Shown here one piece after another: positions 1 to 7,057 of a stretch of DNA of 9,853 nucleotides; within the stretch, counting starts at the first letter, position 1, and every line of letters starts with the position of its first letter. Where the stretch lies: positions 1-9,853 of the forward strand of contig JAIFWR010000004.1 in assembly GCA_019661805.1 (NCBI GenBank), read 5' to 3'. The DNA comes from Candidatus Parcubacteria bacterium. GTDB lineage: Bacteria; Patescibacteriota; Minisyncoccia; Phycocordibacterales; Zambryskibacteraceae. The notes under the pieces were generated by a model. The model was given only the letters and a program-made list of their open reading frames with translations, made no database searches and was not told where the DNA came from. A program made the position numbers and the translations under genes.

Positions 1-1872
1 GAGTTCGGCTTCGACTATCTCCGCGACAACCTCCTCTACCGCGCTTCCGACATGAGCCAGCGCGATTTCCATTACGCGATCGTCGACGAGATCGACTCGA
101 TCCTCATCGACGAGGCGAGGACGCCCTTGATCATCTCCGGCAACACCGGCGCGGCGGGCGAGCTCTACACCAAGTTCGCGAGGATCGCGGAGGGGCTCGA
201 AAAGGACCGGGATTACGAGGTGGACGAGAAACTCCGCGCTATTTCCATGACAGACGAGGGCATTACCCGGGCCGAGAAGTCCCTCGGCATCGAAAACATT
301 TATACCGAGGGCGGCATCAAGTACGTCCACCACCTCGAGACGGCGGTCAAGGCGAAGGCGCTCTACCACAAGGACAAGGAGTACGTCGTGCGTGACGACG
401 AAGTGGTAATCGTCGACGCCTTCACCGGCCGCCTCCAGCCCGGCCGCCGCTGGTCGGAGGGCCTTCACCAGGCAATCGAGGCCAAGGAAGGCGCAAGGAT
501 CAAGGAGGAGAGCCGCACGTTCGCCTCGATCACCTTCCAGAACTATTTCCGCATGTATAAGAGGCTCTCCGGCATGACGGGCACCGCACTCACGTCCAAG
601 GAAGAGTTCTACAAGGTCTACGGGCTCGAGACCTACGTCGTCCCGACGCACCGGCCGGTGGCGAGGAAGGACCACGGCGATCTCATCTTCCAGACGGAGA
701 AGGGCAAGATGAAAGCCGTCGTGAAGAAGGTCGCCGAGCTCTCGAAAAAGGGCCAGCCTATCCTCATCGGCACCGTCTCGATCGAGCACAACGAGCTTCT
801 CTCGGACTACCTCAAGGCCGCGGGCGTGAAGCACGAGGTCTTAAACGCCAAGAACCACGAGCGCGAGGGCGAGATCATCGCCCAGGCCGGCAGGAAGGGC
901 GCCGTGACGATCGCCACCAACATGGCGGGCCGCGGTGTCGACATCAAGCTCGGCGGCAACCCCTCGACGCCGGAAGAATACGAGGCCGTGAAGGCTCTCG
1001 GCGGCCTCTTCGTCCTCGGGACCGAGCGTCACGACGCGCGGCGGATCGACAACCAGCTCCGGGGCCGCTCCGGCCGCCAGGGCGACCCTGGCGAGACCGA
1101 GTTCATGGTCTCGCTTGACGATTCGCTCATGCGGATCTTCGCCGTCGACACGATCAAGGGGATGATGGGCCGCTTCAACATCGCGGAGGACGAGCCGATC
1201 GAGAACAGGATCATCACCAATTCGCTCGAGAAGGCGCAGGAGAAGATCGAGGGCTTCAACTTCGACGCGAGGAAGCATACGCTCGAATACGACGACGTGC
1301 TCAACTTCCAGCGCGGCGTGATCTACGGCCGCAGGCGCTCGATCCTCTCGGGCGGCGAAGCGGAAGTGAGGGAGTACCTCGCGGAGACGTCAGAGCACCT
1401 CGACCCGGAGGCGAAGGAAAGGCTCGAGAAGAAGGTCTTGGGCCTCGACCTCTCCGACCCGCGCCTCCTCGGCGCCGTGCAGGGGATCGTCCTCCGGACG
1501 ATGGACCTCTTCTGGGTCGACCACCTCGAGATGATGGAATACCTGCGCGGGAGCGTGAACCTGCGCGCTTACGGCCAGAGGGACCCGCTCGTCGAGTACA
1601 AGAAGGAGGGTCTGCGCTTCTTCCGCGACATGGAGGCCTCGATCGCACGCCAGGTGGGGGAGTTCATGATGAATTTGAATGTCGAGGGAATCCTCAAGAT
1701 GGACCTCTCCCAACCCTCTCCTAGCCAAGGAGAGGGCGGACGAAGTCCAGGTGAGGTGGATGTCGGGAGGAACGATCCTTGTCCGTGTGGCAGTGGCAAG
1801 AAGTACAAGAAGTGCGGGCTCCTCAACACCGAGGAGCATCGGAAGAGAATGGCCGAAAAAAATAAGGAATAA
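1..1872 (+). CDS. secA: Preprotein translocase ATPase SecA, 5' end outside window
   Basis: This is the motor ATPase that pushes unfolded preproteins through SecYEG. The frame is open from base 1, and the first residues, EFGFDYLRDN, are a conserved SecA motif, so roughly 200 N-terminal residues including Walker A lie upstream; the ATG at 52 is internal. Visible: the DEAD-type box as DEID (85-96) followed by SILIDEARTP, the GMTGTA motif (about 571-588), the second helicase fold with TNMAGRGVDIKLGG, and RRIDNQLRGRSGRQGDPG (about 1039-1092). The helical scaffold segment between YGRRRSIL and the LFWVDHL motif is only about 47 residues, around half the E. coli length from memory, which fits a compact SecA. 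The C-terminus carries a SEC-C zinc motif, CPCGSGKKYKKC (1780-1815), but Gly follows the third Cys where Cys or His is usual. A palindromic insert lies in the linker before it. Very confident. Confidence 0.98.
   Translation, partial: EFGFDYLRDNLLYRASDMSQRDFHYAIVDEIDSILIDEARTPLIISGNTGAAGELYTKFARIAEGLEKDRDYEVDEKLRAISMTDEGITRAEKSLGIENIYTEGGIKYVHHLETAVKAKALYHKDKEYVVRDDEVVIVDAFTGRLQPGRRWSEGLHQAIEAKEGARIKEESRTFASITFQNYFRMYKRLSGMTGTALTSKEEFYKVYGLETYVVPTHRPVARKDHGDLIFQTEKGKMKAVVKKVAELSKKGQPILIGTVSIEHNELLSDYLKAAGVKHEVLNAKNHEREGEIIAQAGRKGAVTIATNMAGRGVDIKLGGNPSTPEEYEAVKALGGLFVLGTERHDARRIDNQLRGRSGRQGDPGETEFMVSLDDSLMRIFAVDTIKGMMGRFNIAEDEPIENRIITNSLEKAQEKIEGFNFDARKHTLEYDDVLNFQRGVIYGRRRSILSGGEAEVREYLAETSEHLDPEAKERLEKKVLGLDLSDPRLLGAVQGIVLRTMDLFWVDHLEMMEYLRGSVNLRAYGQRDPLVEYKKEGLRFFRDMEASIARQVGEFMMNLNVEGILKMDLSQPSPSQGEGGRSPGEVDVGRNDPCPCGSGKKYKKCGLLNTEEHRKRMAEKNKE
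1711..1739. repeat. GC-rich palindrome inserted in frame in the secA linker
   Basis: A perfect 9-bp inverted repeat, CCCTCTCCT (1714-1722) and AGGAGAGGG (1728-1736), flanks a 5-nt loop. It is read in frame as part of QPSPSQGEGGRSPGE, a low-complexity stretch between the end of the SecA helical domain and the SEC-C motif, where SecA tolerates variable linkers. Palindromes giving PSP..GEG-type peptides recur in many bacterial genomes, and in-frame palindromic elements inside genes are known from Rickettsia (RPE). Calling this copy a dispersed element is inference, since only one clear copy is in the window. Confidence 0.55.
1864..1868 (+). promoter_or_regulatory. Shine-Dalgarno for the VTT membrane protein
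   Basis: AAGGA lies inside the last codons of secA, 7 nt before the ATG at 1876. It supports that start and suggests translation coupled to secA. Confidence 0.6.
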
Positions 1873-1875
1873 AAG

Positions 1876-2436
1876 ATGCTCTCCGCCCTCCACTTCGTCG
1901 ACATGGCCAAGGCAACGGTTATCGACCCGTCGCCTGCGAGCTTCATGCCGCTTTTCATCTTCTCCTTCTTAAACGACCTCATCGGCGTCTTTCCCTTCGC
2001 CCTCGTCCTCGCGGGCCAGCTCGTCTTCTACCACGGAGCCTTCACGGCGGCGCTCTGGATGAAGCTCCTTGTCTTTGTGGCACTGCCGGTCGGCCTCGGA
2101 AGCGCGCTCGGCTCTGTCCCCCTCTATTTCCTCGCGTATTACGGAGGCAAGAAGCTCATCAATAAGTGGCATCGCTTCTTCCGCTTCTCCTGGGAGGATG
2201 TGGAGAAGGTCAATGCCTACTTCAAAGGCACATGGTACGACGAACTCGTCTTCCTCGTCCTGCGCTGCGCGCCCGTCCTCCCCTCGATACCGCTCGACAT
2301 CGCCTCCGGAATCTTGCGGATGCGATTCCTGCCCTTCTTCGTCCTTACTGCAGCAGGCTCGATTGCCCGGATGATGCTTACCCTGCTTGCGGTGGGCATG
2401 AGCCTCTCGGGCTTCTCCGGCCTGTCGCGATTTTAA
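1876..2436 (+). CDS. VTT/TVP38-TMEM64-like (DedA-superfamily) membrane protein
   Basis: A 186-residue polytopic inner-membrane protein. Hydrophobic segments lie at about residues 22-52, 60-90, 123-145 and 150-178. The central part matches the VTT pattern: a Gly-rich segment (GLGSALGS, 73-80), a YYGGKK turn (88-93), a basic amphipathic stretch (KWHRFFRF), then LRCAPVLPSIPLDIASGIL (129-147), which resembles the RLxPxxP re-entrant motif of TVP38/TMEM64 proteins, then a final hydrophobic segment. Characterised relatives act in membrane homeostasis, including undecaprenyl-phosphate or phospholipid translocation; the substrate here is unknown. The start follows the secA stop by 3 nt with an AAGGA site 7 nt upstream, so it is probably cotranscribed with secA. 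Family assignment is good, exact subfamily less so. Confidence 0.82.
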   Translation: MLSALHFVDMAKATVIDPSPASFMPLFIFSFLNDLIGVFPFALVLAGQLVFYHGAFTAALWMKLLVFVALPVGLGSALGSVPLYFLAYYGGKKLINKWHRFFRFSWEDVEKVNAYFKGTWYDELVFLVLRCAPVLPSIPLDIASGILRMRFLPFFVLTAAGSIARMMLTLLAVGMSLSGFSGLSRF

Positions 2437-2445
2437 AATTTAACT

Positions 2446-2451
2446 TATACT
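2446..2451 (+). promoter_or_regulatory. Candidate -10 box for the thioredoxin-like gene, possibly leaderless
   Basis: TATACT lies 6 nt before the ATG at 2458, so initiation about 7 nt downstream would fall on or next to the A of the ATG. No Shine-Dalgarno is visible before the ATG and no convincing -35 is present. The 21-nt intergenic stretch is AT-rich against GC-rich surroundings, which supports a promoter. Confidence 0.5.
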
Positions 2452-2457
2452 GGCATC

Positions 2458-2826
2458 ATGAACAAAATCGCCTGGATCCTCATCCTCCTGGTGCTCGCCG
2501 GAGGCTTCGTCTGGCTCGTGAGGACGCCCGGCCGGCCGGGCAAGCTCGACGCCTTCGCCACCTGCATCAAGGACGCGGGCGCGACCTTCTACGGCGCGTT
2601 CTGGTGCCCTCATTGTGCAGCGCAGAAGGCTCTCTTCGGCTCATCCGTCAAATACCTGCCCTACGTCGAGTGCTCGACGCCCGATGGCAACTCCCAACTG
2701 CCCATCTGCAATGACGCGGGAGTGAAGGGTTACCCGACATGGAAGTTCCCCGACGGCACGGTCGCGACGGGGGAGCAGACGCTCGAGCAATTGAGCGGGA
2801 AGACTAATTGCCCGCTCCCGCAATAA
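2458..2826 (+). CDS. Membrane-anchored thioredoxin-like disulfide oxidoreductase (VKOR-type Trx domain)
   Basis: A 122-residue protein with an N-terminal signal anchor (about residues 4-21) and an extracytoplasmic thioredoxin fold. The active site is CPHC (50-53) within YGAFWCPHC, and the cis-proline loop is GYPTW (91-95). Extra cysteines at 36, 72, 84 and 118 could form structural or relay disulfides. The order FYGAFWCPHC, QKALFG, YVECSTPDG, GYPTW and a C-terminal CPLP closely resembles the thioredoxin domain fused to VKOR in cyanobacteria, here free-standing. It probably oxidises or isomerises secreted proteins and is recycled by the DsbB-like protein, whose start is 1 nt after this stop. 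There is no Shine-Dalgarno; a -10-like box suggests its own leaderless transcript. Direction of electron flow is inferred from the neighbour. Confidence 0.88.
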   Translation: MNKIAWILILLVLAGGFVWLVRTPGRPGKLDAFATCIKDAGATFYGAFWCPHCAAQKALFGSSVKYLPYVECSTPDGNSQLPICNDAGVKGYPTWKFPDGTVATGEQTLEQLSGKTNCPLPQ

Positions 2827-2827
2827 C

Positions 2828-3352
2828 ATGATTCAGACCATTGCCTGGCTCATGCCCTTTTTGGTTCTTGGGTTCCACCTCTTCCTCGTCGTGGCCGTCT
2901 TCGCGCTCATATTCCGTAAGAGTTGGGGCCGAAGCCTGGTCCATTGGGTAGGCAAGCATGCGATCACCCTGGGCCTTCTCCTCTCGGTCATCGCCGTCGG
3001 CGGGAGCCTCTTCTATTCGAACGGCGTCGGCTTCGAGCCCTGCTACCTGTGCTGGTGGCAGAGGATCGCCCTCTATCCCTTGCTCGTCCTCTTCCTCACC
3101 GCGCTTAAGGATAAGGACCGCGGCGTCTTCAAGTACACCATGCGCCTCTCCGTCATCGCGCTCATCCTCGCGCTCTATCATTCCTACGTCCAATGGGGCG
3201 GCAATCCCCTGATCCCGTGCAGCGCCACTGCTTCTTGCGCCAAGCTCTACGTATACGCCTTCCACTACATCACGATCCCGACGATGTCCTTAACCATCGC
3301 GGTCTCGGTGATCCTTCTCTGGCTCGCTAACAGGCTCTATCAGCGCTCGTAA
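2828..3352 (+). CDS. dsbB: DsbB/BdbC-family disulfide bond formation membrane protein
   Basis: A 174-residue quinone-linked oxidase that would re-oxidise a thioredoxin-like partner. Conserved features: the first cysteine pair in EPCYLCWWQRIALYP (C72, C75) and the second pair C131/C137 in the following extracytoplasmic loop (PLIPCSATASC). Membrane segments lie at about residues 6-29, 45-63, 79-93, 104-121 and 148-168. That is five, one more N-terminal segment than the four-helix E. coli DsbB, so its N-terminus would sit on the opposite side of the membrane. The start overlaps no gene but is only 1 nt after the thioredoxin-like stop, consistent with translational coupling and a dedicated redox pair. 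BdbC-type (long-chain-quinone) naming would be equally valid. Its place downstream of secA fits folding of exported proteins. Confidence 0.9.
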   Translation: MIQTIAWLMPFLVLGFHLFLVVAVFALIFRKSWGRSLVHWVGKHAITLGLLLSVIAVGGSLFYSNGVGFEPCYLCWWQRIALYPLLVLFLTALKDKDRGVFKYTMRLSVIALILALYHSYVQWGGNPLIPCSATASCAKLYVYAFHYITIPTMSLTIAVSVILLWLANRLYQRS

Positions 3353-3369
3353 TTATCTTAAGAGATCTT

Positions 3370-4236
3370 ATGAAAATCGTTACCCATCACGAGCACTTTC
3401 ACACTGACGATCTGTTGGCTGTCGCGGCGCTTCTTATCAAATATCCTGGTTCGTCGGTTATGCGGACTCGCGACCAAGCAATCATCGAGAGCGCCGATAT
3501 CGTCGTGGACGTGGGCGGTGTTTATGATCCGGCGAAGTTACGTTTCGACCATCATCAGCTTGGTGGGGCGGGTAAGCGAACGAACGGCATCCCGTATGCT
3601 TCGATCGGCTTGGTGTGGAAAGAGTTTGGAGAAGAGCTCGCTGGAGGCAAGGAAGAAGCCCTTATCATAGAAGAGGACATGATTGTCTCTGTCGATGCGC
3701 TCGACAACGGTGTGGATATCGCCACTCCGAAATTTACCAATGTCTCTACTTATTCTCTCGGAGATTTCTTCGAATCATTCGTCGACGGAGCGAAAACTCT
3801 AGAGGATTTCGACGAGAAGTTCCATGAGGCATTGATACAAGCCACAGCCCTTCTTGAACGTCAAATTAGGGATGCGAAGAAGCTGGCCGCTGACTGGCGA
3901 GAGGTACGAAAGATTTACGAAGCAACTTCAGATAAACGAATCATTATTATTCCTCTCCACACCGCGTGGAAGCATCCGCTTGTCCCGAGCGATGCGCAAT
4001 TTGTCATCTATCCACGCGCCAACGGCAATTGGTCGGCTCAAGCGGTCAATAAATCTCTAGATACGTACGAATCCAAGAAACCATTTCCCGCCGCCTGGGC
4101 AGGACTACGGGATGATGATCTAGCCCGTGTTTCCGGGATAAGAGATGCGGTATTCTGCCACAGTAGCCGTTTTCTCTCTGTTGCTCAAAGCCAAGAGAGT
4201 GCCCTCAAGCTCGCCGAGATCGCCCTCAATTCATAA
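3370..4236 (+). CDS. MYG1/UPF0160-family DHH-like metal-dependent phosphoesterase
   Basis: A 288-residue soluble protein. Motifs match the MYG1 family: an N-terminal metal motif, THHEHFHTDD (residues 5-14; most members have H-x-G-x-FHxDE), D47 in VVDVGGVYDP (45-54), the DHH signature RFDHHQ (58-63), ASIGLVWKEFG (77-87), and VDALDNGVD (108-116). The C-terminal half holds the family's second domain, with WSAQAV (207-212) and the PFPAAWAGL segment (about 234-242). The eukaryotic homologue is reported as an RNA exonuclease; the bacterial substrate is unknown, so a nuclease or phosphodiesterase role is inference. Codon use is clearly less GC-biased than the genes on either side (many GAT, TAT, CTT, TTA), suggesting horizontal acquisition. 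The Shine-Dalgarno is weak (AAGAGA); TATCTT at 3354-3359 could be a -10. Confidence 0.9.
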   Translation: MKIVTHHEHFHTDDLLAVAALLIKYPGSSVMRTRDQAIIESADIVVDVGGVYDPAKLRFDHHQLGGAGKRTNGIPYASIGLVWKEFGEELAGGKEEALIIEEDMIVSVDALDNGVDIATPKFTNVSTYSLGDFFESFVDGAKTLEDFDEKFHEALIQATALLERQIRDAKKLAADWREVRKIYEATSDKRIIIIPLHTAWKHPLVPSDAQFVIYPRANGNWSAQAVNKSLDTYESKKPFPAAWAGLRDDDLARVSGIRDAVFCHSSRFLSVAQSQESALKLAEIALNS

Positions 4237-4254
4237 ATATCAGGTGTTTATGGT

Positions 4255-4258
4255 AAGG
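4255..4258 (+). promoter_or_regulatory. Shine-Dalgarno for obg
   Basis: AAGG lies 7 nt before the ATG at 4266, inside AAGGTAGGG. A TATGGT hexamer at 4249-4254 could be a -10, but no -35 is visible; the 29-nt gap after the MYG1-family gene leaves room for a promoter. Confidence 0.45.
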
Positions 4259-4265
4259 TAGGGCC

Positions 4266-5228
<963 letters not shown>

Positions 5229-5231
5229 CAG

Positions 5232-6581
5232 ATGAAAGATTACAAGCTTACCGTAGGCCTTGAGATCCACGCCGAGCTCAACACCCGGACGAAGATGTTC
5301 TGCGACTCCCGGAACGACTCCGATGAGAAGCGCCCGAACGTAAACATCTGCCCCGTCTGCATGGGCCATCCGGGCACTTTGCCAGTCATCAATAAAGAGG
5401 CGGTCAAGTCTATCCTCCGCCTCGGCCTTGCCGTAGGGGGTACGCTTGCTGACTATACGGAATTCGACAGGAAGAACTACTTCTACCCCGACATCCCCAA
5501 GGGTTACCAGGTGAGCCAGTACAAGCACCCGCTCGTCTCCGGAGGCGAACTTGCCGGCGTACAGATCACCCGTATCCACTTGGAGGAGGACACTGCCCGC
5601 TCCATGCATGACAAAGGAGAGGGGAGCCTCGTCGACTTCAACCGCGCAGGCGTGCCTTTGATGGAGCTCGTCACCGAGCCCGTCATCCATGAGGCCGCGA
5701 CTGCGTCCTTCTTCGCCAAGGAACTTCAGCTCCTTTTGACAACGCTCGGCATTGCGGAGGCGAACATGGAGAAGGGCGAGATGCGGGTGGAGGCCAATAT
5801 TTCCGTAAGCAAGGGTTCTGACCTCGGCACCAAGGTCGAGGTCAAGAACTTGAACTCCTTCCGCTCGGCGGAGCGTGCGATCGCATTTGAATACGAGAGG
5901 CAGAGCACGCTCCTTAAGAGGGGAGAGCGAGTCCTCCAGGAAACGCGCGGCTGGGACGATGCGAAAGGGGAAACCTACTCCCAGCGCGCCAAGGAAGAGT
6001 CGCACGACTACCGCTACTTTCCGGAGCCGGACCTCCCGAAACTTTTCATCGCGGAGATCCCCGAGTTTACGGAAGCGGAGCTCGCGAAGTCCTTGCCCGA
6101 GCTCCCAGAGGCCAAACGGAAGCGGTTCCTGGGTCTGGGCATTACTCCCGAGCATGCGGACATCTACGTGACCCAGCCGGAATGGGGGACATTCTTTGAA
6201 GAGGCTGTCAAGACGCTTAACGAGCCGGGACTTGTCGTCCTGGCATCAAACTACATAACCTCCGAATTGAAGGCTCTTGTTTCTCCAGTCGAATTTGTAG
6301 AGCTCATCAGGATGGTCTCAAAAGGGGAAATCTCATCAAAGGGAATGAAGAGTGCGTTGAAGGTCCTTTCTGAAAAAGGCGGAACGGCACAGGACATAGT
6401 TGCGGAAAATAATTTGATGCAGAACTCGAATGAAGAAGAGTTGGAAAAGATTGCAAAGGAAGTAATGCGTGAAGAGAAGCAGGGCGTGCCCCTCCAGTAT
6501 CTCGTGGGCCAAGCGATGAAAAAATCGGGCGGCAGGGCCAACCCGATTCTCCTCCAGGAAATTTTCTCCAAGCTTCTCTAA
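5232..6581 (+). CDS. gatB: Aspartyl/glutamyl-tRNA amidotransferase subunit B
   Basis: The tRNA-binding kinase subunit of GatCAB, which phosphorylates and then amidates misacylated Glu-tRNA(Gln) or Asp-tRNA(Asn). Length (449 residues) is slightly short for the family. Catalytic-domain motifs: VGLEIHAEL (8-16), DRKNYFYPDIPKGYQVSQY (79-97), HLEEDTA (about 115-121), DFNRAGVPLMELVTEP (about 134-149) and TKVEVKNLNSFRS. A helical and a YqeY-like tail domain complete the protein, ending GGRANP..LQEIF. The usual zinc pattern C-x-C...C-x-x-C reads C24-D-S26...C40-P-V-C43, so one ligand position is Ser. gatA and gatC are not adjacent in this window. The start is 3 nt after obg with no strong Shine-Dalgarno, so coupling is likely. 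The stop overlaps that of the convergent HTH gene. Confidence 0.98.
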   Translation: MKDYKLTVGLEIHAELNTRTKMFCDSRNDSDEKRPNVNICPVCMGHPGTLPVINKEAVKSILRLGLAVGGTLADYTEFDRKNYFYPDIPKGYQVSQYKHPLVSGGELAGVQITRIHLEEDTARSMHDKGEGSLVDFNRAGVPLMELVTEPVIHEAATASFFAKELQLLLTTLGIAEANMEKGEMRVEANISVSKGSDLGTKVEVKNLNSFRSAERAIAFEYERQSTLLKRGERVLQETRGWDDAKGETYSQRAKEESHDYRYFPEPDLPKLFIAEIPEFTEAELAKSLPELPEAKRKRFLGLGITPEHADIYVTQPEWGTFFEEAVKTLNEPGLVVLASNYITSELKALVSPVEFVELIRMVSKGEISSKGMKSALKVLSEKGGTAQDIVAENNLMQNSNEEELEKIAKEVMREEKQGVPLQYLVGQAMKKSGGRANPILLQEIFSKLL

Positions 6582-6814
6582 TCTTCGTGACGAATGACGA
6601 GGCGCCTCATCCTCTTCTCCGCATTGCTCTTGTTCGTGCCGCCTTCGATGTCGGCAATGATCCTCTCGAGGGAGGAGGACCTATAGACACGGTAGTTGTT
6701 CATGGGGTGCCGTTGGGCCTTGAACTTACCCGACTTATCCCAGTTCCGGAGCGTGAGAGGGGAGACTCCCAAGATCTCGGCTGCCTCCTTGATGGAGAAA
6801 TAGAGCTCTTTCAT
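6578..6814 (-). CDS. Small MerR-like helix-turn-helix DNA-binding protein
   Basis: A 78-residue protein consisting almost entirely of a winged HTH: FSIKEAAEILGVSPLTLRNW (residues 6-25) forms the two HTH helices, followed by a wing with NNYRVYR and an ERIIADIE helix, and a basic tail rich in Lys and Arg. This is the MerR N-terminal/excisionase-type fold; no effector-binding or dimerisation coiled coil follows, so it resembles the short single-domain regulators and excisionases. I chose the ATG at 6814 because the pattern begins there; the frame extends upstream to 6868, but that extension is AT-rich promoter-like sequence. There is no Shine-Dalgarno. Divergent from the fibre gene, so control of it or of itself is plausible but inferred. 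It overlaps the gatB end by 4 bp, stop against stop. Confidence 0.85.
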   Translation of the reverse strand: MKELYFSIKEAAEILGVSPLTLRNWDKSGKFKAQRHPMNNYRVYRSSSLERIIADIEGGTNKSNAEKRMRRLVIRHED

Positions 6815-6865
6815 AAGGTATAAGTTATATAAACATTGGTAATCTCTCATACATAAGTTTATAAG
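6813..6865. repeat. ATAAG pentamer repeats beside the MerR-like start
   Basis: ATAAG occurs on the plus strand at 6813-6817, 6820-6824, 6853-6857 and 6861-6865, with ATAAA at 6829-6833. They form two close pairs about 40 bp apart, flanking the predicted promoter of the HTH gene. They could be operator half-sites, or simply AT-rich promoter sequence. Confidence 0.3.
6818..6831 (-). promoter_or_regulatory. Candidate promoter of the MerR-like gene
   Basis: On the minus strand TATATA (6831-6826) and the overlapping TATAAC (6829-6824) lie 11 and 9 nt before the ATG at 6814, which would give a very short or absent leader. The 10-mer TAACTTATAC (6827-6818) also occurs before the thioredoxin-like gene. 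No clear -35 is seen. Confidence 0.4.
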
Positions 6866-6890
6866 CATTTGGACTGTCTATCAAGGCTTA

Positions 6891-7003
6891 CTGGGGATAG
6901 CGAAGAATCGTGATTTCAGAAAATGGCTTTGCCTAGGGATTTCTCTAGGAAAAGCAAAATGTGAGCGGAATCAGCATGAAAAATGATATTTTCTTGTCCC
7001 CAG
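6891..7003. repeat. Imperfect long inverted repeat with internal hairpin, AT-rich intergenic
   Basis: The outer ends are CTGGGGA (6891-6897) and its exact complement TCCCCAG (6997-7003). The centre is a hairpin of GCTTT-g-CCTAG (6926-6936) against CTAGG-a-AAAGC (6945-6955) with an 8-nt loop and one mismatch. The sequence between pairs only partially. No run of T follows the hairpin on either strand, so it is not a convincing terminator. It may be a small structured RNA, a MITE-like remnant or a regulator site; nothing in it codes for a recognisable protein. Confidence 0.4.
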
Positions 7004-7043
7004 AATCAAGCTTAAATTCATAGGTTTGAAAGCTGCCGAGATT

Positions 7044-7049
7044 TATAAT
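7044..7049 (+). promoter_or_regulatory. Consensus -10 box (TATAAT) for the fibre-like gene
   Basis: A perfect TATAAT lies 8 nt before the ATG at 7058, placing the transcript start at or within 1-2 nt of that ATG. This favours 7058 over the in-frame ATG at 7052, which would lie upstream of the expected transcript start. There is no Shine-Dalgarno and no -35-like hexamer at the usual distance. Confidence 0.55.
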
Positions 7050-7057
7050 TTATGTTG

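Noticed and set aside
3354..3369. AT-rich partial palindrome before the MYG1-family gene as an operator
   Set aside because: CTTAAG and AGATCT are short palindromes expected by chance in AT-rich sequence; there is no second copy.
6587..6823. Plus-strand 78-codon frame in the HTH region
   Set aside because: The minus strand carries a coherent HTH protein over the same bases; the plus translation has no recognisable pattern.
6815..6868. Upstream extension of the HTH protein to the ATG at 6868
   Set aside because: The extra 18 residues are Leu/Tyr/Asn/Cys-rich and encoded by AT-rich promoter-like DNA; homologous HTH proteins start near the MKELYFS position.
6926..6960. Hairpin as a rho-independent terminator
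   Set aside because: No T-run follows on either strand, and no gene ends close by on a suitable strand.
6815..7057. tRNA or known small RNA gene in the intergenic region
   Set aside because: No T-loop motif or cloverleaf pairing was seen, and no hallmark of tmRNA, SRP RNA or RNase P RNA was recognised.
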